In this document: positions 55,518 through 64,000 of the stretch, piece by piece
How the letters are laid out: the number at the start of each line of letters is the position of its first letter
How positions within the stretch are numbered: the stretch's first letter is position 1
NCBI RefSeq assembly: GCF_040409795.1
Contig: NZ_CP099571.1
Span: 682,001 to 746,000, forward strand
Source: Polynucleobacter sp. MWH-UH19D
Lineage (GTDB): Bacteria; Pseudomonadota; Gammaproteobacteria; Burkholderiales; Burkholderiaceae
Reading direction: 5' to 3'
Length of the DNA: 64,000 nt
Position numbers and translations under genes: made by a program
Notes under the pieces: generated by a model
The model's database searches: none
Told to the model about the DNA's origin: nothing
Seen by the model: only the letters and a program-made list of their open reading frames with translations

Positions 55518-57902
55518 ATGCGTAAAGCAAAAGACTTGATGCCCCGACAGGCGGATCGTTTAGGTGCGATTCAGGGGCATCGAGATGGATTTGGATTTGT
55601 AATCCCCGATGATGGTGGTGAAGATATTTTTCTCTCTGAGAGAGAAATGTCTCGCGTCATGCATGGTGATCGAGTCAATGTAAGGGTTATCGGTACTGAT
55701 CGACGGGGTCGTCCTGAAGGGCAGATCGTTGAGGTGATGCAACACGTCAATAAAGTAGTCATTGGACGGCTCTTGAATGAAAACGGTGTATTAATTGTTG
55801 CGCCTGAAGATAAGCGTATTGGTCACGACATTCTCATTCCGCCTAAAGCACAGGGCCAAGCAAAGCTAGGTCAGGTCGTTAGCGTTGAGATTATTGATTA
55901 CCCAGACAGTTATCGCCAAGCGGTAGGGCGTGTTGTTGAGGTACTGGGTGAAATTGATGATCCTGGTATGGAAATCGAAATCGCCGTACGTAAATATGGC
56001 GTTCCTCACGAGTTCTCCGCGGCAGCCATGAAAGAGGCTGCAGCATTGCCCGATGGTGTTCGGCAAGAGGATCTAGAGGGTCGTGTCGACTTACGCGATG
56101 TGCCATTGGTTACGATTGATGGTGCCGATGCAAGAGACTTTGATGATGCCGTCTATTGCGAGCCAGTGATGTATGGCAAAACAAAAGCATGGCGCCTGAT
56201 TGTTGCGATTGCCGACGTTTCTCACTACGTAAAGCCAGGCCATCCTCTAGATGATGAAGGTTTATTGCGCGCTACCTCTGTTTATTTTCCTCGGCGCGTT
56301 ATTCCCATGCTGCCCGAGAAGATCTCCAATGGCTTATGTTCACTGAACCCAGGCGTAGATCGCCTCTGTATGGTTTGTGATTCTGTAGTTGATAACAATG
56401 GCGTTGTGCTGGCTTACCAGTTTTATCCAGCGGTCATGCATTCAGCGCAGCGATTTACTTATGATGCTGTTTGGGAGATTCTATCCAACAGCAAAGGGCC
56501 TGAAGCTGCGCGCTTTGCACAATTTCGTCCGCTACTCACCAATTTGTATTCATTATTCAAGATTCTCTTAGCTGCCCGCGAGAAGCGGGGTGCCATTGAG
56601 TTTGAAACAACCGAGACACAAATTATTAGCAATGAGCTTGGTAAGATTTTGCGAATTGAGCCTCGCATTCGGAATGACGCGCACCGTTTAATTGAAGAAT
56701 GCATGCTGACAGCAAACGTCTGTGCAGCTGACTTTATTGAAAAGAATAAGCATTTGAGTCTTTACCGTGTTCACGGAGAACCCTCTGAAGAGAAGTTAAT
56801 GACTTTGCGTCAAGTACTCAGAACCTCAGGCTTGTCATTAGGTGGAGGTGAGAAACCTAAGCCAAGAGATTTTGCAAAATTGATGCGCGAGATTAAAGAT
56901 CGCCCTGATGCCAATATGCTGCAATCGGTTGTGTTGCGATCAATGCAGCAAGCGATGTATCAGCCTGATAATGAAGGACACTTTGGATTGGCGTACCCAG
57001 CGTACTCTCATTTCACGAGTCCGATTCGTCGCTACCCTGATTTGCTGACCCATCGTGTCATTAAATCGATTTTGCAGAAAAAACCCTATGTTCCGGTTCT
57101 GCCGCCAAAAGTGCCACTGAACCTATCTCTGCCCCGCAAAGGTAAGGGCAGGGAGAATGCAGTAAATGCCAAAAAATCTCAAAGTGATGCCAAAGCAGGC
57201 CCAGCAAAAGGCGCCAAAGTACCCAAGGGTGCTAATGCCGCATTGCCGATATGGGGTCAATTAGGAGTTCACTGTTCATCGAATGAGCGCCGCGCTGATG
57301 AAGCTTCTCGTGACGTTGAGGCATGGTTAAAGTGCTACTACATGCGCGACCATCTAGGCCAAGAGTATGCCGGCACAGTTACAAGTGTGGCTAGTTTCGG
57401 TTTATTCGTTCAGTTGGAAAACCTGTTTGTCGAGGGCATGGTCCACGTTACCGAATTGGGTGGCGATTATTTTCAATATGATGAAGCGCGTCAAGAATTG
57501 CGTGGTGAGCGTACGGGTATTCGGTATCGTTTAGGCGATAGAGTGCATGTACTGGTTAGCCGTGTAGATTTAGATGCCCGCAAAATTGAATTTAGTTTGG
57601 TAAAAGCTTCTGGCTCTGACCTTGGTGGATCCTTTGGTCGACGCCAAATGATATTGGCCAACGATACTGGAAGACCAACTAAGAAAGCGGCTTCTACTAA
57701 GAGTAGGCCGGCTCATAAAGCCCCCCAAAAGTCAGGCGGAGTAAATGTCAATGCAGCTAAATCTGCTGGCACATTAAGCGCTAGTCAGTCTAAAAGCAAA
57801 GCCAGTCGCAAGAACAGTAAAGCGGGCAAGCCAAGTAGGTCTGCCGGAAAGCCGGCCAGCTCCAAACCGCCAGTTCGCAACACCAAAGCTAGACGTAAAT
57901 AA
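55518..57902 (+). CDS. rnr: Ribonuclease R
   Basis: A 794-aa 3'-5' exoribonuclease of the RNB family. Cold-shock domains (about 15-150) begin GAIQGHRDGFGFVIPDDGGEDIFL; the RNB catalytic core has DARDFDDAVYCE with the metal-binding Asp residues; the S1 domain (about 610-695, EYAGTVTSVASFGLFVQLEN) follows; the tail is Lys/Ser/Ala-rich (about 715-794). An inserted basic segment near 535-575 (KGRENAVNAKKSQSDAKAG) within the core is longer than in E. coli. rlmB follows directly, as usual. Confidence 0.96.
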   Translation: MRKAKDLMPRQADRLGAIQGHRDGFGFVIPDDGGEDIFLSEREMSRVMHGDRVNVRVIGTDRRGRPEGQIVEVMQHVNKVVIGRLLNENGVLIVAPEDKRIGHDILIPPKAQGQAKLGQVVSVEIIDYPDSYRQAVGRVVEVLGEIDDPGMEIEIAVRKYGVPHEFSAAAMKEAAALPDGVRQEDLEGRVDLRDVPLVTIDGADARDFDDAVYCEPVMYGKTKAWRLIVAIADVSHYVKPGHPLDDEGLLRATSVYFPRRVIPMLPEKISNGLCSLNPGVDRLCMVCDSVVDNNGVVLAYQFYPAVMHSAQRFTYDAVWEILSNSKGPEAARFAQFRPLLTNLYSLFKILLAAREKRGAIEFETTETQIISNELGKILRIEPRIRNDAHRLIEECMLTANVCAADFIEKNKHLSLYRVHGEPSEEKLMTLRQVLRTSGLSLGGGEKPKPRDFAKLMREIKDRPDANMLQSVVLRSMQQAMYQPDNEGHFGLAYPAYSHFTSPIRRYPDLLTHRVIKSILQKKPYVPVLPPKVPLNLSLPRKGKGRENAVNAKKSQSDAKAGPAKGAKVPKGANAALPIWGQLGVHCSSNERRADEASRDVEAWLKCYYMRDHLGQEYAGTVTSVASFGLFVQLENLFVEGMVHVTELGGDYFQYDEARQELRGERTGIRYRLGDRVHVLVSRVDLDARKIEFSLVKASGSDLGGSFGRRQMILANDTGRPTKKAASTKSRPAHKAPQKSGGVNVNAAKSAGTLSASQSKSKASRKNSKAGKPSRSAGKPASSKPPVRNTKARRK

Positions 57903-57921
57903 GGCATTAGAGCAATAGAAC

Positions 57922-58677
57922 ATGAAACAAATATTAGTTGGATTCCATGCAGTTCAGGCGCGCCTACGAGTTGATCCGGATAGCTTAAAGTCGGTTTATT
58001 TTGATCCAAGTCGTCGCGATCGACGTATGGGGGATTTTCTAAAACAGGCCGAAGATATTTTGGGCGAGCGTTTACATGCTGCTGATGCTGAACGACTGCA
58101 TAAATTAACTGGTCACGATCGTCACCAAGGCGTGGTTGCCTTGGCAGAAAAAATGACCATGGCACGCACGATTACCGAGGTTGTTGAAGATGTCGAAGGC
58201 AGCAAGGAAAAACCATTGTTTTTGGTATTAGATGGCGTAACAGATCCTCATAATTTTGGTGCTTGCCTGCGAGTTGCCGATGGTGCTGGTGTGAATGCAG
58301 TGGTAATTCCTAAAGACCGTTCTGCCTCAATCAATGCCACAGTGAGTAAGGTATCTAGTGGCGCCTCTGAAGTCATGCCCGTGATTACGGTTACCAATCT
58401 GGTTCGCAGCATGAAAGAAATGCAAGAAGCGGGTGTATGGCTAATTGGAACCGACGATGAGGCAGAAAAATCGATTTACGACATTGATTTGACGGGTTCA
58501 ATTGCGATAGTCATGGGGGCCGAAGGCGAGGGAATGCGCCGCCTCACTCGTGAAACGTGTGATGAGCTCGTGCGTATACCGATGCAAGGGGTCGTGTCGA
58601 GTTTAAATGTATCGGTAGCAAGTGGCGTATGCTTGTATGAAGCCTTGCGCCAGCGTCAGGCGAAAGCAGCGAAGTAA
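57922..58677 (+). CDS. rlmB: 23S rRNA (guanosine-2251-2'-O)-methyltransferase RlmB
   Basis: A 251-aa SpoU-type knotted methyltransferase. The N-terminal substrate-binding domain begins [13 protein letters not shown]; SpoU motifs are [36 protein letters not shown] and [21 protein letters not shown]. It is 20 bases after rnr, the usual pair in proteobacteria. Confidence 0.96.
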   Translation: MKQILVGFHAVQARLRVDPDSLKSVYFDPSRRDRRMGDFLKQAEDILGERLHAADAERLHKLTGHDRHQGVVALAEKMTMARTITEVVEDVEGSKEKPLFLVLDGVTDPHNFGACLRVADGAGVNAVVIPKDRSASINATVSKVSSGASEVMPVITVTNLVRSMKEMQEAGVWLIGTDDEAEKSIYDIDLTGSIAIVMGAEGEGMRRLTRETCDELVRIPMQGVVSSLNVSVASGVCLYEALRQRQAKAAK

Positions 58678-58714
58678 AGTCATTAATCATCCAAGTAACG
58701 AACAAGGGGTCCTT

Positions 58715-58900
58715 ATGAAATGCAATATCGGTCACACAGATCGTGTTTTGCGCATGACTGTTGGTGTAACACTCATGGGCTTAGCGGGCTTTGGGATTAC
58801 AGGCTCTTGGGCTTGGATTGGGGTGGTCCCATTACTAACCGGAATGATTGGTAATTGCCCAGCCTACAGCTTGCTGGGTATCAATACCGCTAAAAAATAA
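58715..58900 (+). CDS. DUF2892 family small membrane protein
   Basis: A 61-aa protein: MKCNIGHTDRVLRMTVGVTL, then two hydrophobic stretches and IGNCPAYSLLGINT. This is the YgaP-type C-terminal membrane domain (DUF2892). AAGGGG lies before the ATG at 58715; the open frame upstream overlaps rlmB and is not used. The family often works with rhodanese or thiosulfate-related proteins, but none is adjacent here. The two conserved cysteines (C3 and C51) might form part of a sulfur or redox site, which is inference. Confidence 0.85.
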   Translation: MKCNIGHTDRVLRMTVGVTLMGLAGFGITGSWAWIGVVPLLTGMIGNCPAYSLLGINTAKK

Positions 58901-58933
58901 GTTCTTACTAGGTCGGGTGCAAGAACTAGCAAA

Positions 58934-59908
58934 TTAACCTGCTAGTAATGCTTCCAGTTTTTCAGTATCTACGCAGAAATTACGAATACCTTCGGCCAAT
59001 TTCTCGGTTGCCATTGCATCATTATTCAGTTGCAATCTAAAGCTTGATTCATCGAGCTTGAGCGGAGTGATCTTTTCAGCGATCAATGCGCTTTGGGCAT
59101 TCATCGGATCTAGCTTTTTGCTGATGGTAGAGCTGTTGCCGTTCAATTCAGCTAATAATTCCGGGCTGATCGTCAAAAGGTCACAGCCAGCAAGCTCTAG
59201 GATTTGGCTGGTATTACGAAAGCTAGCACCCATAATCTCCGTCTGAATGCCAAGGTGCTTGTAGTAGTGAAAGATGCGTTTGACTGATGTCACACCTGGA
59301 TCATTGGCTCCGCCATTGTTGGCATCACTCCAATTGCTGCCTAACTTTGCTTTATACCAATCAGTAATGCGCCCAACAAAAGGGGAGATGAGTTTTGCAT
59401 TGGCGGCGCCGCAAGCAGCTGCTTGAACTAAAGAAAAGAGTAAGGTCATATTGCAGTGGATGCCAGAGGCTTCTAATTCTTTTGCTGCTGCAATGCCTTC
59501 CCAGGTGCCGGCTAGCTTAATCAGAATACGCTTGCGATCAATGCCATGTGACTCATAAAGGGCAATTAAATGTTTGGCCTTGGCTACAGTCGCTTTGGTA
59601 TCAAAAGATAGGCGCGCATCCACTTCGGTAGATACGCGACCAGGAACGATCTTCAGAATCTCTAGACCAAAGGCAACCAAGATGTAATCAACTAAAGCCG
59701 TTGCGCTTAATCCTGGGTGAGCCACTTTGACTGACTGGACTAAAGATTCGTAATTACTTTGTTGAGCAGCCTTGAGAATCAGAGAAGGGTTGGTGGTGGC
59801 ATCTTGCGGCTGAAACGCCTGCATCCGCTCAAAGTCTCCGGTATCAGCCACAACGGTAGTGAATTTTTTCAGTTGCTCAAGTTGGCTCAAGGCTGGGGCG
59901 CTATTCAT
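58934..59908 (-). CDS. tal: Transaldolase
   Basis: A 324-aa class I aldolase of the non-oxidative pentose phosphate pathway. The Schiff-base lysine is K131 in [22 protein letters not shown] and the [10 protein letters not shown] motif are intact, as is [13 protein letters not shown]. Length and sequence match the TalB type. It is divergent from rpiA, another enzyme of the same pathway, with 79 bases between their starts, which suggests shared control of both. Confidence 0.96.
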   Translation of the reverse strand: MNSAPALSQLEQLKKFTTVVADTGDFERMQAFQPQDATTNPSLILKAAQQSNYESLVQSVKVAHPGLSATALVDYILVAFGLEILKIVPGRVSTEVDARLSFDTKATVAKAKHLIALYESHGIDRKRILIKLAGTWEGIAAAKELEASGIHCNMTLLFSLVQAAACGAANAKLISPFVGRITDWYKAKLGSNWSDANNGGANDPGVTSVKRIFHYYKHLGIQTEIMGASFRNTSQILELAGCDLLTISPELLAELNGNSSTISKKLDPMNAQSALIAEKITPLKLDESSFRLQLNNDAMATEKLAEGIRNFCVDTEKLEALLAG

Positions 59909-59987
59909 AGAAGAATTTATGGGGTCAATATCGTGAATATCATATGATAGATGTATTACATACGATCTTCCAGCAAACGGCGAATAT

Positions 59988-60698
59988 ATGAATCAGGATC
60001 AATTGAAGCAAATGGTAGGTAAGGCAGCCTGTGACGAAGTATTAAAACTGCCCGCTGGCCAGATTTTGGGGGTGGGTACTGGCTCTACCGCCAACTGTTT
60101 CATTGATGCACTGGCTCCACATAAAGATCACTTTGTTGGCGCTGTATCGAGCTCAAATGCGACTACTGAACGACTGCTAAAGCATGGCTTTAAGGTCTTA
60201 GATCCTAATGATGTTCAAGGTTTGCCAGCCTATGTAGACGGCGCAGATGAGATTGACCCAGCAGGCAACATGATTAAAGGGGGTGGTGGAGCGCTTACCC
60301 GTGAAAAAATTATTGCCTCAATGGCAAAGCAATTCATTTGCATTTGTGATTCATCAAAGCAGGTGCCCGTTCTTGGTAATTTCGCATTGCCCGTAGAAAT
60401 TATTCCATTGGCCAAAGGTGTGGTCAGTCGCGAACTAGAAAAGCTCGGAGGCAAAGTCACTTTGCGATTAGCTAAGGCTACTCGTGCCGATTTAAATCAA
60501 ACGCTAAGCGAACCTTTTGTTACCGATAATGGTGGCTGGATACTAGATGTAGCAGGACTACAGATTGCGAATCCGATTCAAATGGAGTCACAAATTAATC
60601 AAATTGCCGGCGTCATTACGGTAGGGTTGTTTGCTAAGGAAAAAGCCAATGTGCTTTTGGTAAGCAATGCCACAGGCGTGAGTCGTATTACCTTTTAG
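59988..60698 (+). CDS. rpiA: Ribose-5-phosphate isomerase A
   Basis: A 236-aa enzyme interconverting ribose 5-phosphate and ribulose 5-phosphate. [36 protein letters not shown] and the active-site Glu/Lys residues are intact. It is divergent from transaldolase. A bidirectional terminator separates it from yggX. Length is slightly above the E. coli protein. Confidence 0.96.
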   Translation: MNQDQLKQMVGKAACDEVLKLPAGQILGVGTGSTANCFIDALAPHKDHFVGAVSSSNATTERLLKHGFKVLDPNDVQGLPAYVDGADEIDPAGNMIKGGGGALTREKIIASMAKQFICICDSSKQVPVLGNFALPVEIIPLAKGVVSRELEKLGGKVTLRLAKATRADLNQTLSEPFVTDNGGWILDVAGLQIANPIQMESQINQIAGVITVGLFAKEKANVLLVSNATGVSRITF

Positions 60699-60716
60699 AT
60701 TTCAAGATCAAATTAA

Positions 60717-60747
60717 AAAGCCCGATGACAGATATTCATCGGGCTTT
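60717..60747. terminator. Bidirectional terminator between rpiA and yggX
   Basis: AAAGCCCGATGA and TCATCGGGCTTT form a perfect 12-bp stem with a 7-base loop. On the minus strand it is followed by TTTTTAATTT, so it serves both converging genes. Confidence 0.9.
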
Positions 60748-60787
60748 AGTCACTTTGGTCATTTTGTGAGTGACGCTGTATTGCAAA

Positions 60788-61060
60788 TTACTCTGCAGGT
60801 GGAACGTAACCTTGAGCTGTATCTGCACCACCTTCAAAGAAATGCTTCTCAACTTGCTTTAATAAATATTGACGGGCACGAGGGTCAGCCATATTTAAAC
60901 GATTTTCATTGATGAGCATAGTCTGTTGCTTAAGCCAGCCTGCCCACGCTTCTTTAGAAACTTGATTCCAAATTTTTTTGCCCAACTCTCCAGGAAGTGG
61001 AGCGAAATCCAAGCCCTCCGCTTCTTTGTTGAGTTTGATGCATTGAACCATTCTTGCCAT
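60788..61060 (-). CDS. yggX: Oxidative damage protection protein YggX (probable Fe(II)-trafficking)
   Basis: A 90-aa protein that protects iron-sulfur clusters. It opens [21 protein letters not shown] with the conserved C7, then [17 protein letters not shown] and [15 protein letters not shown], all family hallmarks. It lies 24 bases downstream of argA on the same strand. Confidence 0.96.
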   Translation of the reverse strand: MARMVQCIKLNKEAEGLDFAPLPGELGKKIWNQVSKEAWAGWLKQQTMLINENRLNMADPRARQYLLKQVEKHFFEGGADTAQGYVPPAE

Positions 61061-61084
61061 TTGTAATGCCTTTCCTGATATCGC

Positions 61085-62449
61085 TTATAGGTCTTTAGTT
61101 AACACCATGGACTTGCGGTCCCAGTTGTAAATTTGTTTTCTCTCTTCAGGCAAGTCTTCTACTGTCGCCCGTTTAAAGCCGCGCTTTAAAAACCAATGTT
61201 CTGTTCTAGTAGTTAGAACAAATAACTTTTTAATGCCTTCTTGTTTAGCACGCATCTCAATACGCTTGAGCAAGCGCTCGCCGTCACCAGAGCCCTGAAC
61301 ATCGGGATCAACTGCTAAGCAGGCAAGCTCACCAACCCCATTGGGAAATGGAAAAAGGGCAGCACAACCAAAGAGTACGCGGTCATGCTCAATTACGGAG
61401 AAGCGCTGAATATCCCGTTCGATCACATCTTGACCGCGAGCGGCTAAGATACCTTCTTCTTCAAGTGGCATGGTGAGCTGCAAAATACCACCAACATCAT
61501 CTTGATTGGCTTCGCGTAAGTTTTCAATATCAGATGAAGCCAACATCATGCCGATACCATCGTGGGTAAAGAGTTCTTCTAAAAGGGCACCATCTTGATT
61601 GCAGGGTAAGAAATGCACGCGGCTAACACCAGCACGAATCGCTCTACCAGCAATATTGAGCATGCCCTTCATACCAAGATCTAAATCTTTATGCTGCATC
61701 ACGTAGTCTTGCATTTGCGGCATTGAAAGTTCGGTAATGAAATCACCCTCATCATCCCGTAGGCCTTCGTAAGGGCTCAGGAAGATGAGCTTGTCAGCTT
61801 TGAGTGCTGCAGCAGTAGATGCAGCAACATCTTCAAAAGCCAGATTAAATGCTTGACCTGTTGGAGAGAATCCTAAAGGGGAGAGCAAAACGATCTTGTT
61901 ACTGTCGAGCGAGAGTTTGATCGAGGTGGAGTCGACTTTACGCACTAAGCCAGTATGAATGTAATCAACACCATCTACAACACCTACTGGCATTGCAGTA
62001 ATAAAGTTTCCTGAGATCACTGAGATGCGTGAGCCAGCCATTGGGGTATTTGGTAGACCGCGACTAAATGCTGCTTCAATATCTAGACGCAATTCACCGG
62101 CAGCTTCTTTGACACACTCTAGGGCGGCTGCATCAGTAATCCGATAGCTATGCATTGCACTCTTGCCAAACTTGCTCTTAATTTTGCGCAATTTGAGCTG
62201 TTCTTCAATTTGAGGGCGAATACCATGAACCAAAACAATCCGCATACCCATGGCATGCAACATGGCGATATCTTCGATAAGGTTCTCAAGACCCGCTTCC
62301 TGTACAAGTTCACCAGCAAAAGCGATGACAAAGGTTTTTTCGCGAAAGCTATGAATGTAGGGTGCGACATCGCGCAACCACCCTACGAAAGGGAAGTTGG
62401 AGGTAGATTCTTCGGCGTTGGACGCCTGGTTTGGTGCATTTGTCGGCAT
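61085..62449 (-). CDS. argA: N-acetylglutamate synthase
   Basis: A 454-aa two-domain enzyme that begins arginine synthesis. An amino-acid-kinase-like domain (EKTFVIAFAGELV, VLVHGIRPQIEEQL) is joined to a C-terminal GNAT domain (ELACLAVDPDVQGSGDGERLL, the acetyl-CoA loop). I use the ATG at 62449 (MPTNAPN); a start 20 codons upstream would overlap the divergent helicase. The kinase-domain fold is thought to bind arginine for feedback control. The helicase gene starts 17 bases away on the other strand. Confidence 0.95.
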   Translation of the reverse strand: MPTNAPNQASNAEESTSNFPFVGWLRDVAPYIHSFREKTFVIAFAGELVQEAGLENLIEDIAMLHAMGMRIVLVHGIRPQIEEQLKLRKIKSKFGKSAMHSYRITDAAALECVKEAAGELRLDIEAAFSRGLPNTPMAGSRISVISGNFITAMPVGVVDGVDYIHTGLVRKVDSTSIKLSLDSNKIVLLSPLGFSPTGQAFNLAFEDVAASTAAALKADKLIFLSPYEGLRDDEGDFITELSMPQMQDYVMQHKDLDLGMKGMLNIAGRAIRAGVSRVHFLPCNQDGALLEELFTHDGIGMMLASSDIENLREANQDDVGGILQLTMPLEEEGILAARGQDVIERDIQRFSVIEHDRVLFGCAALFPFPNGVGELACLAVDPDVQGSGDGERLLKRIEMRAKQEGIKKLFVLTTRTEHWFLKRGFKRATVEDLPEERKQIYNWDRKSMVLTKDL

Positions 62450-62466
62450 AGTGAGAAAATTATAGG

Positions 62467-64000
62467 GTGCAAGAGCCCATAAACCAACAAAAACCCAAGT
62501 CAACTCCAAAGCCTGTGCCTGCTTCCAACACTGGTCGAAGGCTTGAGATCCGCTTTCCAGAAGAATTGCCAGTCTCTGGTCAGCGCCAGCTGATCAAAGA
62601 TGCCCTGCACAGCCACCAGGTAGTGATTGTTTGCGGTGAGACTGGTTCTGGTAAGACAACACAGCTACCCAAGATCTGCTTGGATCTTGGTCGAGGCACG
62701 ATCAATGGTGGAAAGTTAATTGGGCATACCCAGCCTCGCAGAATCGCTGCAACTGCAACAGCCAAGCGTATTGCTCAAGAGCTGGGTTCACCCATCGGGC
62801 AAGACGTTGGCTATCAGGTTCGCTTTGCGGATAAAACTAGCAATAGCGCCTCTATTAAATTAATGACAGATGGCATCTTGCTGGCTGAGACCCAGCGGGA
62901 CCCTCGGTTGCGAGCCTATGACACGCTCATCATTGACGAGGCTCATGAACGTAGCCTCAATATTGATTTTTTATTGGGTTACCTCAGGCAACTGCTACCC
63001 AAGCGCCCAGACCTCAAGTTGATTATTACCTCGGCCACGATTGATGCGCAGCGCTTTGCTGAGCATTTTGCGATCGATGGCAAAGTGGCGCCAGTGATTG
63101 AGGTGAGTGGTAGGTTGTTTCCAGTGGAGCAGCGCTACTCTCCGCTTGAGTCAGATCTTCAGCCTGAAACAAAACCGGATGCAAAAAGAGAATCTAAGGC
63201 GGCAAAAGAAATTCCAGAGGCGGTAGCCGAAGAAATTGCCAAGCTTTGGCGGGAGGGTGCAGCAGGTGCTGGAGATGTCTTGGTATTTTTGCCAGGTGAG
63301 CGAGAGATTCGGGATTGTGCCGAAGCCTTGCGAAAGGACCATGTTTTACACCAACGCTTTCATCCAGAGGTATTGAGTTTATTTGCACGCCAATCTGTAG
63401 CAGAACAAGAGAGGGTATTTAGTCCCGGTAATGGACGTCGCATCATCCTGACGACAAACGTTGCGGAGACTTCGCTGACAGTTCCCAATATTCGTTATGT
63501 GATTGATAGTGGTTTAGCCAGAGTGAAGCGCTATTCCTATCGCAATAAAGTAGAGCAATTACAAGTCGAGCCAATATCACAGGCTGCCGCCAATCAACGA
63601 GCGGGTCGTTGCGGTCGCGTATCAGATGGTATTTGCGTACGTCTCTATAGCGAGCAAGATTTTCAGGGAAGACCTAAATTTACCGATCCTGAAATTCTTC
63701 GTAGCTCTCTAGCCGCAGTGTTGCTTCGCATGAGTGCATTACGTCTGCCGACAATTGCGCAATTCCCATTTATCGATAAGCCTCTTGGAAGAGCAATTGC
63801 AGATGGTGTGCAACTTTTGGATGAGTTGGGAGCCATTGAATTTCATGAACAGCAAATAGCATCCAATAAAGATAGCAAGGAGCAATCTAGCCAGTTTAGG
63901 TTAACGCCTATTGGTAAGCAGTTGGCAGATCTGCCGCTTGATCCTCGCATTGGTCGAATGCTTTTGGCGGCCAAAGAGCAAAATGTCTTAAAGGAAGTCA
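62467..64000 (+). CDS. hrpA: ATP-dependent helicase HrpA (5' part; runs off the window)
   Basis: A DEAH-box RNA helicase, first 511 codons. I start at the GTG at 62467, the only start codon between the stop at 62452 and the conserved region, apart from a GTG at 62515 and TTG at 62566. The N-terminal residues up to about 25 are Pro/Lys-rich. Walker A is G-E-T-G-S-G-K63-T-T; the DEAH box (IIDEAHERSLN), SAT, and QRAGRCGRV motifs are intact. An insertion between the RecA domains carries a charged Glu/Lys stretch. Its 3' end is not in the window. Confidence 0.9.
   Translation, partial: MQEPINQQKPKSTPKPVPASNTGRRLEIRFPEELPVSGQRQLIKDALHSHQVVIVCGETGSGKTTQLPKICLDLGRGTINGGKLIGHTQPRRIAATATAKRIAQELGSPIGQDVGYQVRFADKTSNSASIKLMTDGILLAETQRDPRLRAYDTLIIDEAHERSLNIDFLLGYLRQLLPKRPDLKLIITSATIDAQRFAEHFAIDGKVAPVIEVSGRLFPVEQRYSPLESDLQPETKPDAKRESKAAKEIPEAVAEEIAKLWREGAAGAGDVLVFLPGEREIRDCAEALRKDHVLHQRFHPEVLSLFARQSVAEQERVFSPGNGRRIILTTNVAETSLTVPNIRYVIDSGLARVKRYSYRNKVEQLQVEPISQAAANQRAGRCGRVSDGICVRLYSEQDFQGRPKFTDPEILRSSLAAVLLRMSALRLPTIAQFPFIDKPLGRAIADGVQLLDELGAIEFHEQQIASNKDSKEQSSQFRLTPIGKQLADLPLDPRIGRMLLAAKEQNVLKEV

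Noticed and set aside
57785..58165. 126-codon minus-strand frame across the rnr/rlmB junction
   Set aside because: It overlaps two conserved genes on the other strand and its composition follows theirs; no independent evidence.

Overview
The window looks like a chromosomal segment of a small-genome, moderately AT-rich betaproteobacterium of the Burkholderiaceae, most likely Polynucleobacter or a close relative. The evidence is the gene order ndk-rlmN-ispG-hisS-yfgM-bamB-der-hfq-hflX-hflK-hflC-hisZ-purA, the order dnaX-ybaB-recR next to a 4.5S RNA gene, and surE-pcm-nlpD followed by rlmD. This assignment is by recognition of families and order, not by a database search. I see no prophage, insertion sequence, CRISPR array or rRNA.

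Layout. (1) 1-9.8 kb: the tail of a TctC-type solute-binding protein, then eight genes on the + strand. They encode two outer-membrane proteins, a small channel-like membrane protein, two exported YtcJ-type amidohydrolases, a secretory lipase, a Tat-exported patatin and an exported alpha/beta hydrolase. This is the most accessory-looking part of the window and may form a periplasmic hydrolysis and uptake module. (2) 9.9-16.9 kb: MltF-like transglycosylase, histidine phosphatase, lipoprotein SodC, a VWA protein and several small unknown proteins. This stretch holds unusual RNA or DNA structures, including a perfect 22-bp-arm palindrome and a hairpin covering a ribosome binding site. (3) 16.9-20.4 kb: ffs, dnaX, ybaB, recR and a lipoprotein. 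(4) 20.6-28.3 kb: a porin and a tripartite RND efflux operon (TolC-like, adaptor, permease) behind a clear promoter and a structured leader. (5) 28.3-34 kb: surE-pcm-nlpD, a PolB-type exonuclease, rlmD, a tiny membrane peptide and a BI-1 protein. rpoS, which often follows nlpD, is not here.

(6) 34-50.7 kb: the housekeeping block from ndk to purA, then malate synthase G. It covers nucleotide balance, rRNA methylation and ribosome assembly (RlmN, Der, HflX), isoprenoid synthesis (IspG), histidyl-tRNA and histidine synthesis (HisS, HisZ), outer-membrane assembly (BamB, YfgM), RNA chaperoning (Hfq), FtsH control (HflKC) and purine synthesis. The conserved HflX N-terminus is encoded upstream of any standard start codon. 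(7) 50.8-55.2 kb: small accessory genes, including a papain-fold-like protein, a second copy of the channel-like protein, an MFS transporter, a dienelactone hydrolase and two unknowns. (8) 55.2-64 kb: tRNA-Leu(CAG), rnr, rlmB, a DUF2892 protein, transaldolase and rpiA (pentose phosphate pathway), yggX, argA and the 5' part of an HrpA-type helicase gene that runs off the end.

No single complete novel defence or mobile system is evident. The best candidates for something undescribed are the exported-hydrolase cluster with its metal-site-depleted amidohydrolase, the pair of paralogous channels with a non-canonical filter, two or more tiny membrane peptides with strong ribosome binding sites, the giant palindrome in a signal-peptide coding region, and the hflX start anomaly.
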